Positions 47,426 to 58,131 of a stretch of DNA of 64,000 bases are shown here, piece after piece. Within the stretch, counting starts at the first letter, position 1. Each line of letters begins with the position of its first letter. Under the pieces are notes generated by a model, which was not told the DNA's origin, made no database searches, and saw nothing but the letters and a program-made list of their open reading frames with translations. The translations under genes and the position numbers were made by a program. This stretch comes from Burkholderiales bacterium (lineage in GTDB: Bacteria; Pseudomonadota; Gammaproteobacteria; Burkholderiales; Casimicrobiaceae). The stretch is taken from positions 24,876 to 88,875 of the forward strand of contig JAICXH010000002.1 in the NCBI GenBank assembly GCA_025981645.1. The letters are read 5' to 3'.

Positions 47426-49809
47426 TTCGGATTCCTGTCGGCAGCGGGCTCGCCGGCGATCGCGCGCCACACGGTTTCGGGGGTGAGGGGCATCTGGAGT
47501 GCCAGCGCCTGTCGCTCGCGTCCATGGCGCGCGAGCGCATCGACGACGGCGTTGACGACGCAAGGTGTCGCTCCGATCGTTCCCAGCTCGCCGACGCCTT
47601 TGACGCCGAGCGGGTTGGTGAGGCAGGGGGTCGACTCGTCCATCGTCATGTCGAAGGCGCAGACGTCTGCGGCTCGCGGCAGGGCGTAGTCCATGAACGT
47701 CGCCGTCAGGGCCTGCCCGGAGCCGCGATCGTACACGAAGCGCTCGAACAGAGCCTGCCCGATGCCTTGCGTCGCGCCACCTTCGAGCTGCCCGGTGACG
47801 ATCATTGGATTGACGACGCGGCCGACGTCGTTGACCGACCAGTAGCCGACCACTTCGACGGCACCGGTGTCGGGATCGACTTCGACTTCGCAGACGTGGC
47901 AGCCGTTCGGCCAGCTCGCCGCAGCGACGGCACTCGTCGAGCGGATCGCGATCGCCGCGTCCGGCTGCCGTGCAGCGAGTTCGAAAAGGCCGACGCGCCG
48001 GTCGGTACCGGCGATCGTGAACACGCCTTCCCGGTAGACGATGTCCGCGGGTGCCCCCTCGAGCGCCGCCGCAGCGAGTTCGCGGCTCCGGTCGAGCGCT
48101 CGCCCCGCGGCTACCCTGACCGCCGAGCCGACGACGAACAGCGAGCGCGATCCGGCGCTTCCGAATCCCTGCGCACGATCGGTGTCGCCGAAGCGCAGTC
48201 GGACGTGCTCGGGCGCCACGCCGAACACGTCGACGGCGAGCTGCAGGAACGTCGTGGCGAGACTCTGGCCCATCGGTTGCGCAGCCGTCCAGATGTCGAT
48301 CGTTCCAGCGGCGCCGATCGCGACGTCGACGACCTCCTCGAATACCTCGGCGCCGGTCCATTCGAGAAACGTCGCGATGCCACGTCCACGCCAGCGGCCG
48401 CGCTGGCGCGAGCGCTCGGCACGCAGGTCGAAATCGGCACGACCCGACCGCTCGAGCGCGAGGTCCATCACCTGCGCGAAGCGGCCGCTGTCGTATGTCT
48501 TCCCCATCGCGTTCGTATACGGCATCCGCGCGGGATCGATCATGTTGCGCCGGCGCAGCTCGACCGGATCGATTCCGGTCGCGCGCGAGGCCGCGTCGAT
48601 CAGCCGCTCGATGACGTAGATCGCTTCCGGCCGGCCGGCGCCGCGGTAGGCTGCGACCGGCAGCGTGTGCGTCAGGACGGCCTTGATGCCGAGGTCGATC
48701 GCAGGAATGTCGTAGACGCTGGTCGCGACCCACGGCCCGATCATCAACTGGATGATCACGCCGACCGGCGTCGCGTAGGCGCCGACGTCGGCGAGCGAGC
48801 GCACGCGAAGCGCAGTGATTCGACCCGCCGCGTCGAGCGCGAGCTCGGCGTGGCTCACGAGCGCGCGGCCGTGCGTCGCGGACAGGAACTCGTCGATTCG
48901 CGTCGCCGTGTAGCGCACCGGCAGGCGGAGCTCGCGCGCGGCGAACGCGACGACGGCATCCTCGGGAAACAATCCCGCCTTCATGCCGAAGCCGCCGCCG
49001 ACGTCCCCGACGACGACGCGCACCGACGCTTTCGGGATGCCAAGCACCGCCTCGCACAATTCGTCGCGAAGGCCGGTCGGCGTCTGGCAGGCGACGCGCA
49101 GCGTGAGGCGCGCGGTCGCCGCGTCGAATTCGGCGAGGGTCGAGCGCGGTTCGATCGGAGACGGTGCGACACGCGGGTTGACGAGATCGAGCGCGACGGT
49201 CGTCGCGGCGCTTCGGAAGGCGGCGTCGACGGCAGCGGGATCGCCGTGACGCGTTTCGCAGGCGACGTTGTCCGGAGCGTCGGCGACGACCTGCGGCGCT
49301 CCCGGTCGAAGCGCGTCCTCCACGTGGACGACCGCCGGAAGCGGCTCGTAGTCGACGCCGAGCGCCTCGACGGCGTCGCGCGCGAAGGTCGCCGACGTGG
49401 CGACCACCGCCGCGACCGCCTCGCCGACGTAGCGGACGGTGCCGACTGCGAGGATATGGTGCGGGGGGCTCGCTGTCGGCGCACCCGACGCTCGCCGGAA
49501 GTCTGTCGACGCGGGAAGAGGCCGGACTCCGGCTGCGACGAGGTCGCTTCCGGTCAGGATCCGCAGGACGCCGGGGAGGCGGCGCGCCGGCTCGACGTCG
49601 ATGCGCAGGATCCGGGCGTGCGGATGCGGCGAGCGCAGGAAGGCCGCGTAAACCTGATCGGGTGCCCGAACGTTGTCCGCGAACCGGCCCTCGCCGCGAA
49701 GCAGAGCGTCGTCCTCGACGCGCAGCACCGAGCGTCCGCTGCCGAAACGCTCGGGAGGCATGGGCTCAGGGTTGCCCGGCAGCCCGACGGTTGTCGGGGT
49801 TGTAACCAT
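47422..49809 (-). CDS. Molybdopterin-binding large subunit, xanthine dehydrogenase / CoxL form II family
   Basis: A 795-residue large subunit of the molybdenum hydroxylase family. FGSGRSVLRVEDDALLRGEGRFADN starts the first domain; GGGFGMKAGLFPED, then VAAYRGAGRPEAIYVIERL and GVKGVGELGTIGATP with the catalytic Glu (GVGELG) follow. AYRGAGR is the form II CoxL motif, not the AYXCSFR of true CO dehydrogenase. The FAD-binding medium and 2Fe-2S small subunits are not in the window, so it is an orphan. A second start, ATG at 49761, would leave more promoter room toward the divergent gene. Substrate unknown; aldehydes or N-heterocycles are usual. Confidence 0.87.
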   Translation of the reverse strand: MVTTPTTVGLPGNPEPMPPERFGSGRSVLRVEDDALLRGEGRFADNVRAPDQVYAAFLRSPHPHARILRIDVEPARRLPGVLRILTGSDLVAAGVRPLPASTDFRRASGAPTASPPHHILAVGTVRYVGEAVAAVVATSATFARDAVEALGVDYEPLPAVVHVEDALRPGAPQVVADAPDNVACETRHGDPAAVDAAFRSAATTVALDLVNPRVAPSPIEPRSTLAEFDAATARLTLRVACQTPTGLRDELCEAVLGIPKASVRVVVGDVGGGFGMKAGLFPEDAVVAFAARELRLPVRYTATRIDEFLSATHGRALVSHAELALDAAGRITALRVRSLADVGAYATPVGVIIQLMIGPWVATSVYDIPAIDLGIKAVLTHTLPVAAYRGAGRPEAIYVIERLIDAASRATGIDPVELRRRNMIDPARMPYTNAMGKTYDSGRFAQVMDLALERSGRADFDLRAERSRQRGRWRGRGIATFLEWTGAEVFEEVVDVAIGAAGTIDIWTAAQPMGQSLATTFLQLAVDVFGVAPEHVRLRFGDTDRAQGFGSAGSRSLFVVGSAVRVAAGRALDRSRELAAAALEGAPADIVYREGVFTIAGTDRRVGLFELAARQPDAAIAIRSTSAVAAASWPNGCHVCEVEVDPDTGAVEVVGYWSVNDVGRVVNPMIVTGQLEGGATQGIGQALFERFVYDRGSGQALTATFMDYALPRAADVCAFDMTMDESTPCLTNPLGVKGVGELGTIGATPCVVNAVVDALARHGRERQALALQMPLTPETVWRAIAGEPAADRNPN

Positions 49810-49838
49810 TGCAATATCCGCTCATTCGGAGGTCTTAC

Positions 49839-50375
49839 ATGAGAACAGGTCTATTGACGCTCCCGATCGTGCTCGCCGCGGGCCTCGCGGTTTCATCGCT
49901 GGCATTCGCCCAGGCGCCCGCGGGTTCGACCGGTGCGTGCAAGGACGGGTCCTATACGTCGCAGGCGACCAAGCGCGGCGCCTGCAAGGGTCACGGTGGG
50001 GTCAAGGAATGGTACGCCTCGGAAGCGAAGTCGAAGGAAAAGGCGTCCGAGGAGAAGGCGACGAAGGAGTCGAAGAAGGAATCGAAGAAGGAGAAGGCTT
50101 CCGAGGCGGCTGCAGCGGGTGGCGCCGCGGGCGCCGCGGCGACTGCGCCGGCGCAGACCTCGAGCATGGCGTCGTCGCACAAGACGCCGAAGGGCATGCG
50201 CGCGGAAGCCGCTCCTGGCGGTGGCGCCGGCAAGGTGTGGGTCAACACCGCGTCGCACGTCTACCATTGCAGCGGTGACGAGTGGTACGGCAAGACCAAG
50301 GAAGGCGAGTACATGACCGAAGCCGAGGCGAAGGCCAAGGGCGCGCACGCGTCGCACGGCAAGGCCTGCAGCTGA
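49839..50375 (+). CDS. Exported DUF3761-type protein
   Basis: A 178-residue protein with GGAGG 6 bp before the ATG. A signal peptide ends SSLAFAQ. The mature N-terminus ACKDGSYTSQATKRGACKGHGGVKEWY is the DUF3761 motif. A Lys/Glu-rich charged region (KSKEKASEEKATKESKKES) and an Ala-rich linker follow, and the C-terminus holds VYHCSGDEWYGKTKEGEYMTEAEAKAKGAHASHGKACS with Cys, resembling a repeat of the same DUF. Function unknown. Only 29 bp separate it from the divergent molybdenum-enzyme gene. A strong hairpin follows. Confidence 0.82.
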   Translation: MRTGLLTLPIVLAAGLAVSSLAFAQAPAGSTGACKDGSYTSQATKRGACKGHGGVKEWYASEAKSKEKASEEKATKESKKESKKEKASEAAAAGGAAGAAATAPAQTSSMASSHKTPKGMRAEAAPGGGAGKVWVNTASHVYHCSGDEWYGKTKEGEYMTEAEAKAKGAHASHGKACS

Positions 50376-50395
50376 CCGCTGTTGGCAGGGAACCG

Positions 50396-50427
50396 GCGGG
50401 ACGCGCCGCACGCGCGGCGCGTCCCGC
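50396..50427. terminator. Strong 14-bp hairpin after the DUF3761 gene
   Basis: GCGGGACGCGCCGC and GCGGCGCGTCCCGC form a perfect 14-bp stem with an ACGC loop, 21 bp after the stop. No U-run follows, as is common in high-G+C genomes, so whether it terminates intrinsically is uncertain. Confidence 0.6.
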
Positions 50428-50579
50428 GATCGAACGCTGTCGCCTTGATCGCTCGATGATCGCTGCATGCGCGTGACAGCGCCGCGCACCGGAAGTAAGC
50501 TCGGCCTCGAACGAGTCGCCTGCCGCCGACGCCGCAACGGCGGATCGCGGCGGCGCGAACGACCAGTCGAGGCTTCAGC

Positions 50580-52289
50580 ATGAGCACACCGCACGATCTC
50601 TTCATTGGTGCGCGCGACTTCCTGCTCGCGCACCGCAGCGACTACGCCAGGGCCGCAAGCGAGTTTCGCTGGCCAGACCTCGCGACCTTCAACTGGGCGC
50701 TCGATCACTTCGATGTGATGGCGCAGGGCAACGACCGACCGGCACTGTGGATCGTCGGCGAGGACGGCAGCGAGCACCGGCAGACGTTTCGCGAGATCGC
50801 CGCGCGCTCGGGGCAGGTCGCGAACCACTTGCGGAGTCTCGGCGTCGCGCGCGGCGACCGCATCCTGCTGATGCTCGGCAACGAGCCTGCGCTGTGGGAG
50901 ACGATGCTCGCCGCGATGAAGCTGGGTGCGGTGGTGATCCCCGCGACCGCACTGCTCACCACAGACGACCTGCGCGATCGCATCGACCGCGGACGCGTTC
51001 GGCATGTCGTCGCGTCGAACGCGCACATTGCCAAGTTCGACGGCGTCGAAGGCTCGTACACGCGGATCTGTTCGGGTGCTGCGCAATCGGGTTGGATCAG
51101 CCATCGCGCCGCCGACGGGTTTCCTGCCGCATTCACCCCCGACCGCCCGACGCAGGCGACCGATCCCTTGCTGCTGTATTTCACGTCGGGAACGACGTCG
51201 AAGCCGAAGCTCGTCCTGCACACGCATCAGAGCTATCCGGTCGGGCACCTGACGACGATGTACTGGCTCGGTCTCGAGACCGGCGATATCCACCTCAACA
51301 TCTCGTCGCCAGGCTGGGCGAAGCACTCGTGGAGCTGCGTGTTCGCGCCGTGGAACGCCGGCGCCTGCGTGTTCATCTACAACTCGGCACGCTTCGACGC
51401 GAAGGGGCTGCTCGCGACGGTCGCGCGCTGCGGTGTGACGACGCTGTGCGCACCGCCCACCGTCTGGCGCCTGCTGATCCAGGAGGATCTCGCGGCGCAC
51501 CGCGGCAAGCTCGCTCTTCGCGAGCTTGCGAGCGCCGGCGAGCCGCTCAACCCCGAAGTGATCGAGCAGGTGCGCGCCGCGTGGGGCATCACGATCCGTG
51601 ACGGCTACGGGCAGACCGAGACGACGGCGCTCCTCGGCAACCCTCCAGGTCAGCCTCTGAAGCCGGGATCGATGGGTCGCGCGATGCCGGGCTTTCGCGT
51701 CGTGCTCCTCGATGTCGACGGGGGGCCATCCGACGAGGGCGAAGTGTGCCTCGAACTCGATCCGCGACCGACCGGACTGATGGCGGGATACGAGGACAGC
51801 GCCGAGGCAACCTCACGCGCGATGCGCAACGGCCGCTATCACACCGGCGACACGGCGACTCGCGATGCCGAAGGCTATGTCACGTTCGTCGGACGAGCAG
51901 ACGACGTGTTCAAGGCTTCCGATTACCGGATCAGCCCGTTCGAGCTCGAGAGCGCGCTCCTCGAGCATGAGGCGGTCACCGAGGTCGCGGTCGTGCCGAG
52001 CCCCGATCCGCTGCGCCACGCGGTGCCCAAGGCGTTCGTCACCGTTACTGCGACGAGCACGCCCGGCCGCGAGCTCGCCCGGGATATCTTCGCCTTCGCG
52101 CGCCGGCAGCTCGCGCCGTACAAGCGCGTGCGCAGGCTCCAGTTCGTCTCCGAGCTTCCGAAAACCCTCTCCGGGAAGATCCGTCGCGTCGAGCTGCGCC
52201 ATGAGGAGGAGGCCCGCCGCGGGCGCGGCGACCGCGTCGACCTCGAGTACTTCGAAGAGGATTTTCCCGACCTGAAGGGCGGTGCCTAG
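50580..52289 (+). CDS. Acyl-CoA synthetase, AMP-forming (medium-chain/aryl type)
   Basis: A 569-residue ANL-superfamily ligase that makes acyl-CoA from an acid, ATP and CoA. LLYFTSGTTSKPKLVLHTH is the P-loop, DGYGQTETTALLG the A5 motif, GRYHTGDTATRD A7, GRADDVFKASDYRISPFELE the hinge and LPKTLSGKIRRVELR the catalytic Lys region. SPGWAKHSWSCVFAPWNAG fits the medium-chain/benzoate-CoA ligase group (ACSM-like). Substrate is a medium-chain or aromatic acid. It stands before htpG with a 63-bp gap and may be separate. Confidence 0.9.
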   Translation: MSTPHDLFIGARDFLLAHRSDYARAASEFRWPDLATFNWALDHFDVMAQGNDRPALWIVGEDGSEHRQTFREIAARSGQVANHLRSLGVARGDRILLMLGNEPALWETMLAAMKLGAVVIPATALLTTDDLRDRIDRGRVRHVVASNAHIAKFDGVEGSYTRICSGAAQSGWISHRAADGFPAAFTPDRPTQATDPLLLYFTSGTTSKPKLVLHTHQSYPVGHLTTMYWLGLETGDIHLNISSPGWAKHSWSCVFAPWNAGACVFIYNSARFDAKGLLATVARCGVTTLCAPPTVWRLLIQEDLAAHRGKLALRELASAGEPLNPEVIEQVRAAWGITIRDGYGQTETTALLGNPPGQPLKPGSMGRAMPGFRVVLLDVDGGPSDEGEVCLELDPRPTGLMAGYEDSAEATSRAMRNGRYHTGDTATRDAEGYVTFVGRADDVFKASDYRISPFELESALLEHEAVTEVAVVPSPDPLRHAVPKAFVTVTATSTPGRELARDIFAFARRQLAPYKRVRRLQFVSELPKTLSGKIRRVELRHEEEARRGRGDRVDLEYFEEDFPDLKGGA

Positions 52290-52352
52290 CCGCCGCAGTT
52301 AGAATTCCCGGCGTCCGCCGCCGCAGGTGGCTACCGTCGACTGAGTTACGCC

Positions 52353-54266
<1,914 letters not shown>

Positions 54267-55899
54267 CGAGCGCGCGCGTGAGCGCGTCGTCCAGCGTTCG
54301 CACGGTGCGTTCGACATCGGCGAGCTTGTCGAGGCCGAACAAGCCTACGCGGAACGTGCGGAAATCGGCGGGCTCGTTGCATTGCAGCGGAACGCCCGCG
54401 GCAGTCTGCAGGCCGAGCGTGGCGAACCGCCTGCCTGATTGGAGTTCGGGATCGTCGGTGTAGCTGACGACGACCCCCGGTGCGCCGAAACCCTCTGCCG
54501 CGACGCTCGCGAATCCCCGCGCGGCAAGCGCCTCGCGCACGCGGTCGCCGAGTCTCTGCTGCGCCTCGTGCGCTCGCGCGAAGCCGAAGCGCTCGGTTTC
54601 GCGCATCGTGTCGCGGAGTCGCGCGAGCGAATCGGTGGGAAGGGTTGCGTAGTACGCGTGCGCGCCCCCCTCGTAGGCTTCCATGATGCCGAGCCACTTC
54701 TTCAGGTCGCAGGCGAAGCTCGTGCTCTGCGTCGCATCGATTGCTTCGCGTGCGCGCTCGCCCAGCATCACCAGCCCGCACGAAGCCGGGCTGCTCCAGC
54801 CCTTCTGCGGAGCGCTGATCAGGATGTCGACGCCGCGTGCGGCCATGTCGACCCAGATCGCACCGGACGCAATGCAATCGAGCACGAACATTCCGCCTGC
54901 CGCGTGGGTGGCCGCCGCGACCGCGTCGAGGTAGGGATCGGGAAGGATGATTCCCGATGCCGTCTCGACGTGCGGGGCGAACACGAGCTCCGGGCGCTCG
55001 CGCGCAATCGTCGCCGTGACCTCGTCGATTGGCGCCGGAGCGAATGGCGCCCGCGGACCCTGCCGCACCGGGCGCGCCTTGACGACCGAAAGCGACGCCG
55101 GGATTTTTCCCATCTCGAAGATCTGGCTCCAGCGATAGCTGAACCAGCCGTTGCGCAGCACGAGACAGCGGCGCCCGGTCGCAAACTGGCGTGCGACGGC
55201 CTCCATCCCGAACGTGCCGCTTCCGGGTATGACGATCGCCGAGCGCGCATGGTAGACCCGCTCGAGCGTCGAAGCGATGTCGCGCATGACGGCCTGGAAG
55301 CGCACCGACATGTGGTTGAGCGCGCGGTCCGAGAAGACCACCGAGTACTCGAGCAGTCCGTCGGGATCGATATCGGGAAGCAGGCCGGGCACCTTGGACT
55401 CCTCGTGGCGAAGCGCGCGCCATGGTGCGCGCGAAGTGACTTTAGCACGGCGCGCGGCGTCGCCCGAAGTCATCGTACGCGTTCGGCCGCACGTTAATCT
55501 AGGCATGAAAAGCGATCAGCGATCGATCCGCTTCGGACAGAGGCCATGTGCAGCGCAAGGATTCATGAGCGACGTACAACGTCACTCGCGACGCACCGTG
55601 TCCTGTCGTCTGCCGATTCCATCGCGCGCGTCGTCAGCAGACCGACACCAAGAGTGCTGACGATCTGGCGCCGATTCGCGGCGACCGGAGACACCGTGCT
55701 GTTCATCGAATCGCCTCGCGTGCCGCGCTGCACGGGAGTCGGCGCACCGATTTGCATCGAGTGCGCTGCGTTCGCCGCCGCGGCGTCGCCGCGCAGCGAC
55801 GCATCGACCCGTTTGGGAAGGCGGTTTGCACCGCCGTCGCGCACGCCCTGTCGGCGGGATCGAGTCGTCGATTCAGGTCTTCCACGTCGCCGCGCTCAT

Positions 55900-55915
55900 T
55901 GGCACGAAGCGTGCA
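55900..55915 (+). promoter_or_regulatory. Sigma-54 promoter 1 of prkA-yeaH-spoVR
   Basis: TGGCACGAAGCGTGCA fits the -24/-12 consensus TGGCACG-N4-TTGCA with one mismatch; GG and GC are exactly 10 bp apart. It lies about 250 bp before the prkA ATG. Confidence 0.6.
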
Positions 55916-55931
55916 CTGCCGGTCCGGCGAT

Positions 55932-55947
55932 TGGCACGCGAAATGCA
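55932..55947 (+). promoter_or_regulatory. Sigma-54 promoter 2 of prkA-yeaH-spoVR
   Basis: TGGCACGCGAAATGCA also fits the consensus with one mismatch and GG-N10-GC spacing. It is 32 bp downstream of the first match, close to three helical turns. E. coli yeaGH is known to be sigma-54/NtrC dependent, which supports function. Confidence 0.6.
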
Positions 55948-56033
55948 GCAGTCGCGTCGACACTCCTGAATGAAGGCAGCTTCGCGAACCGTTTCTTCGA
56001 TATGCGGTCGCACGATGGCGCCGGGATCCTCCG

Positions 56034-56059
56034 CCAGCACCACGTCAGGTCGGTGCTGG
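56034..56059 (+). other. Stem-loop in the prkA leader
   Basis: CCAGCACC and GGTGCTGG form a perfect 8-bp stem with a 10-nt loop, downstream of both sigma-54 sites and 110 nt before the prkA start. It could be an mRNA structure or a protein-binding palindrome. Confidence 0.45.
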
Positions 56060-56168
56060 GTGGATCGGCGTCCTGCCGATTGAATTTCCACAAAAGCAAG
56101 AAGGTATGCCGAAGGCAGGGCGGGTGCTCCCCCGGCCCGCGTCCTTTGCGCACCCGACCCACCGGGAC

Positions 56169-58100
56169 ATGACCATGACGCCATTGTTGGAAGAGTTTCG
56201 CTCGACCTACTCCGCAACGCACGAGGAGGAGATGAGTCTCGAGGAGTACCTCGCGCTGTGCAAACGCGATCCGGGTGCCTACGCCACGGCGGCCGAGCGG
56301 ATGATCAAGGCGATTGGCGATCCCGATCTCGTCGATACCCGCAATGATTCGACGCTGGGACGCATCTTCGGCAACCGCGTGATCCGCCGTTACCCGGCCT
56401 TCCGCGAGTTCTACGGAATGGAGGAGGTGATCGAGCAGATCGTCGCGTTCTTCCGCCACGCGGCGCAGGGTCTCGAGGAGAAGAAGCAGATCCTCTATTT
56501 GCTGGGGCCGGTTGGCGGGGGCAAGTCGTCGATCGCCGAGCGGTTGAAGGCGGTGATGGAGAAGCTTCCGATCTACGCACTCAAGGGTTCCCCGGTCAAC
56601 GAGTCGCCGCTCGGGCTGTTCTCCCCCGAGCGCTTCGGGGCGAAGCTCGAGGCCGAATTCGGCATTCCGCAGCGCTACCTGACCGGCATCATGTCGCCGT
56701 GGGCGATCAAGCGGCTCGCCGAGTCGGGCGGCGACATCTCGCGCTTTCGCGTCGTCCGGATCAACCCCTCGGTGCTGCGCCAGGTCGCGATCACCAAGAC
56801 CGAGCCGGGCGACGAGAACAACCAGGACATCTCGTCCCTGGTCGGCAAGGTCGACATCCGCAAGCTCGAGAGCCTGTCGCAGAACGATCCGGACGCCTAC
56901 AGCTACTCCGGCGGGCTCTGCCTCGCCAACCAGGGATTGCTCGAATTCGTCGAGATGTTCAAGGCGCCGATCAAGATGCTGCACCCGCTGCTTACTGCGA
57001 CGCAGGAGGGCAATTTCAAGGGTACCGAGGGCTTCTCGGCGATACCGTTCAACGGGATCATCGTCGCGCACTCGAACGAGTCCGAGTGGCACAGCTTCCG
57101 CAACAACAAGAACAACGAGGCCTTCCTCGACCGGATCTTCATCGTCAAGGTTCCCTACTGCCTTCGCGTGTCCGAGGAAGTGAAGATCTACGAGAAGCTG
57201 ATCGATCACTCGTCGCTCGCCGGGGCACCCCGGGCTCCGGGGACGCTCGAAATGATGGCGCAGTTCTCGGTGCTGACCCGGCTCAAGGACCCTGACAACT
57301 CGAGCATCTACTCGAAGATGCGCGTGTACGACGGAGAAACGCTGAAAGACGTCGACCCGAAGGCCAAGACCCTGCAGGAGTATCGGGATTACGCCGGACC
57401 CGACGAGGGGATGACCGGAATGTCGACGCGCTTCGCCTACAAGATCCTGTCGGCGGTGTTCAACTACGATCAGACCGAGATTGCCGCCAACCCCGTGCAT
57501 CTGATGTATGTACTCGAGCAGAGGCTCGCCCGCGAGGATCTCGCCGAGGAGTCGCGCCGACACTACGTCGAGCACATCAAGGGCTACCTGGCGCCGCGCT
57601 ACTCCGAGTTCATCGGCAAGGAGATCCAGACCGCCTACCTCGAGTCGTACTCCGAGTACGGCCAGAACATCTTCGATCGCTACGTGACCTACGCCGATTG
57701 CTGGATCCAGGAAGAGGACTACCGCGATCCGGAGACCGGCGAGAGCTTCGACCGCGCGGCACTCAACACCGAGCTCGAGAAGATCGAGAAGCCGGCCGGA
57801 ATCGCGAATCCGAAGGACTTCCGCAACGAGATCGTCAACTTCGTGCTGCGCGCACGCGCCCACAACGCTGGCCGCAACCCCGCCTGGAGCAGTTACGAGA
57901 AGCTGCGCGAGGTGATCGAGAAGAAGATGTTCTCGAACACCGAGGATCTGCTGCCGGTGATCTCGTTCAACGCCAAGGCGTCGGCCGAGGACAAGCAGAA
58001 GCACCAGAACTTCGTCGCGCGGATGGTCGCGAAGGGCTACACCGAGAAGCAGGTCCGCCTGCTCGCCGAGTGGTATCTGCGCGTGCACAAGTCGTCGTAG
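56169..58100 (+). CDS. prkA: PrkA/YeaG-family serine protein kinase
   Basis: A 643-residue AAA+-like kinase from the ATG at 56169 (an in-frame ATG 6 bp later is possible). The PrkA AAA domain carries Walker A LLGPVGGGKSS near residues 111-121 and NNEAFLDRIFIVKVPY; the C-terminal kinase-like domain begins around residue 420 and ends KGYTEKQVRLLAEWYLRVHKSS. YeaG acts in stationary-phase and nitrogen-starvation responses in E. coli. It is the first gene of prkA-yeaH-spoVR, a conserved stress trio, and is preceded by two sigma-54 matches. Confidence 0.94.
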   Translation: MTMTPLLEEFRSTYSATHEEEMSLEEYLALCKRDPGAYATAAERMIKAIGDPDLVDTRNDSTLGRIFGNRVIRRYPAFREFYGMEEVIEQIVAFFRHAAQGLEEKKQILYLLGPVGGGKSSIAERLKAVMEKLPIYALKGSPVNESPLGLFSPERFGAKLEAEFGIPQRYLTGIMSPWAIKRLAESGGDISRFRVVRINPSVLRQVAITKTEPGDENNQDISSLVGKVDIRKLESLSQNDPDAYSYSGGLCLANQGLLEFVEMFKAPIKMLHPLLTATQEGNFKGTEGFSAIPFNGIIVAHSNESEWHSFRNNKNNEAFLDRIFIVKVPYCLRVSEEVKIYEKLIDHSSLAGAPRAPGTLEMMAQFSVLTRLKDPDNSSIYSKMRVYDGETLKDVDPKAKTLQEYRDYAGPDEGMTGMSTRFAYKILSAVFNYDQTEIAANPVHLMYVLEQRLAREDLAEESRRHYVEHIKGYLAPRYSEFIGKEIQTAYLESYSEYGQNIFDRYVTYADCWIQEEDYRDPETGESFDRAALNTELEKIEKPAGIANPKDFRNEIVNFVLRARAHNAGRNPAWSSYEKLREVIEKKMFSNTEDLLPVISFNAKASAEDKQKHQNFVARMVAKGYTEKQVRLLAEWYLRVHKSS

Positions 58101-58131
58101 CGGTGGCTCCGGTCCGGACACGAGGTCGAAC

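Larger units (their letters stand above)
55393..56168. other. Long intergenic region with regulatory signals
   Basis: About 776 bp between the aminotransferase (minus) and prkA (plus). The ORFs in the track here have no recognisable protein pattern and stop short or overlap on both strands, so I read it as non-coding. It holds two sigma-54 promoter matches, a 5' UTR stem-loop, a GACGT-ACA-ACGTC inverted repeat near 55571-55583 and a direct repeat AGCGATC. Space upstream of the promoters is ample for enhancer sites. Confidence 0.55.

Noticed and set aside
52290-52352. Heat-shock promoter for htpG
   Set aside because: No CTTGAA/CCCCAT pair is visible in the gap; htpG may use a promoter inside the ligase gene or another sigma factor.
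55546-56172. 208-residue plus-strand ORF in the prkA leader
   Set aside because: No recognisable pattern, overlaps another ORF on the opposite strand and contains the sigma-54 sites and stem-loop.
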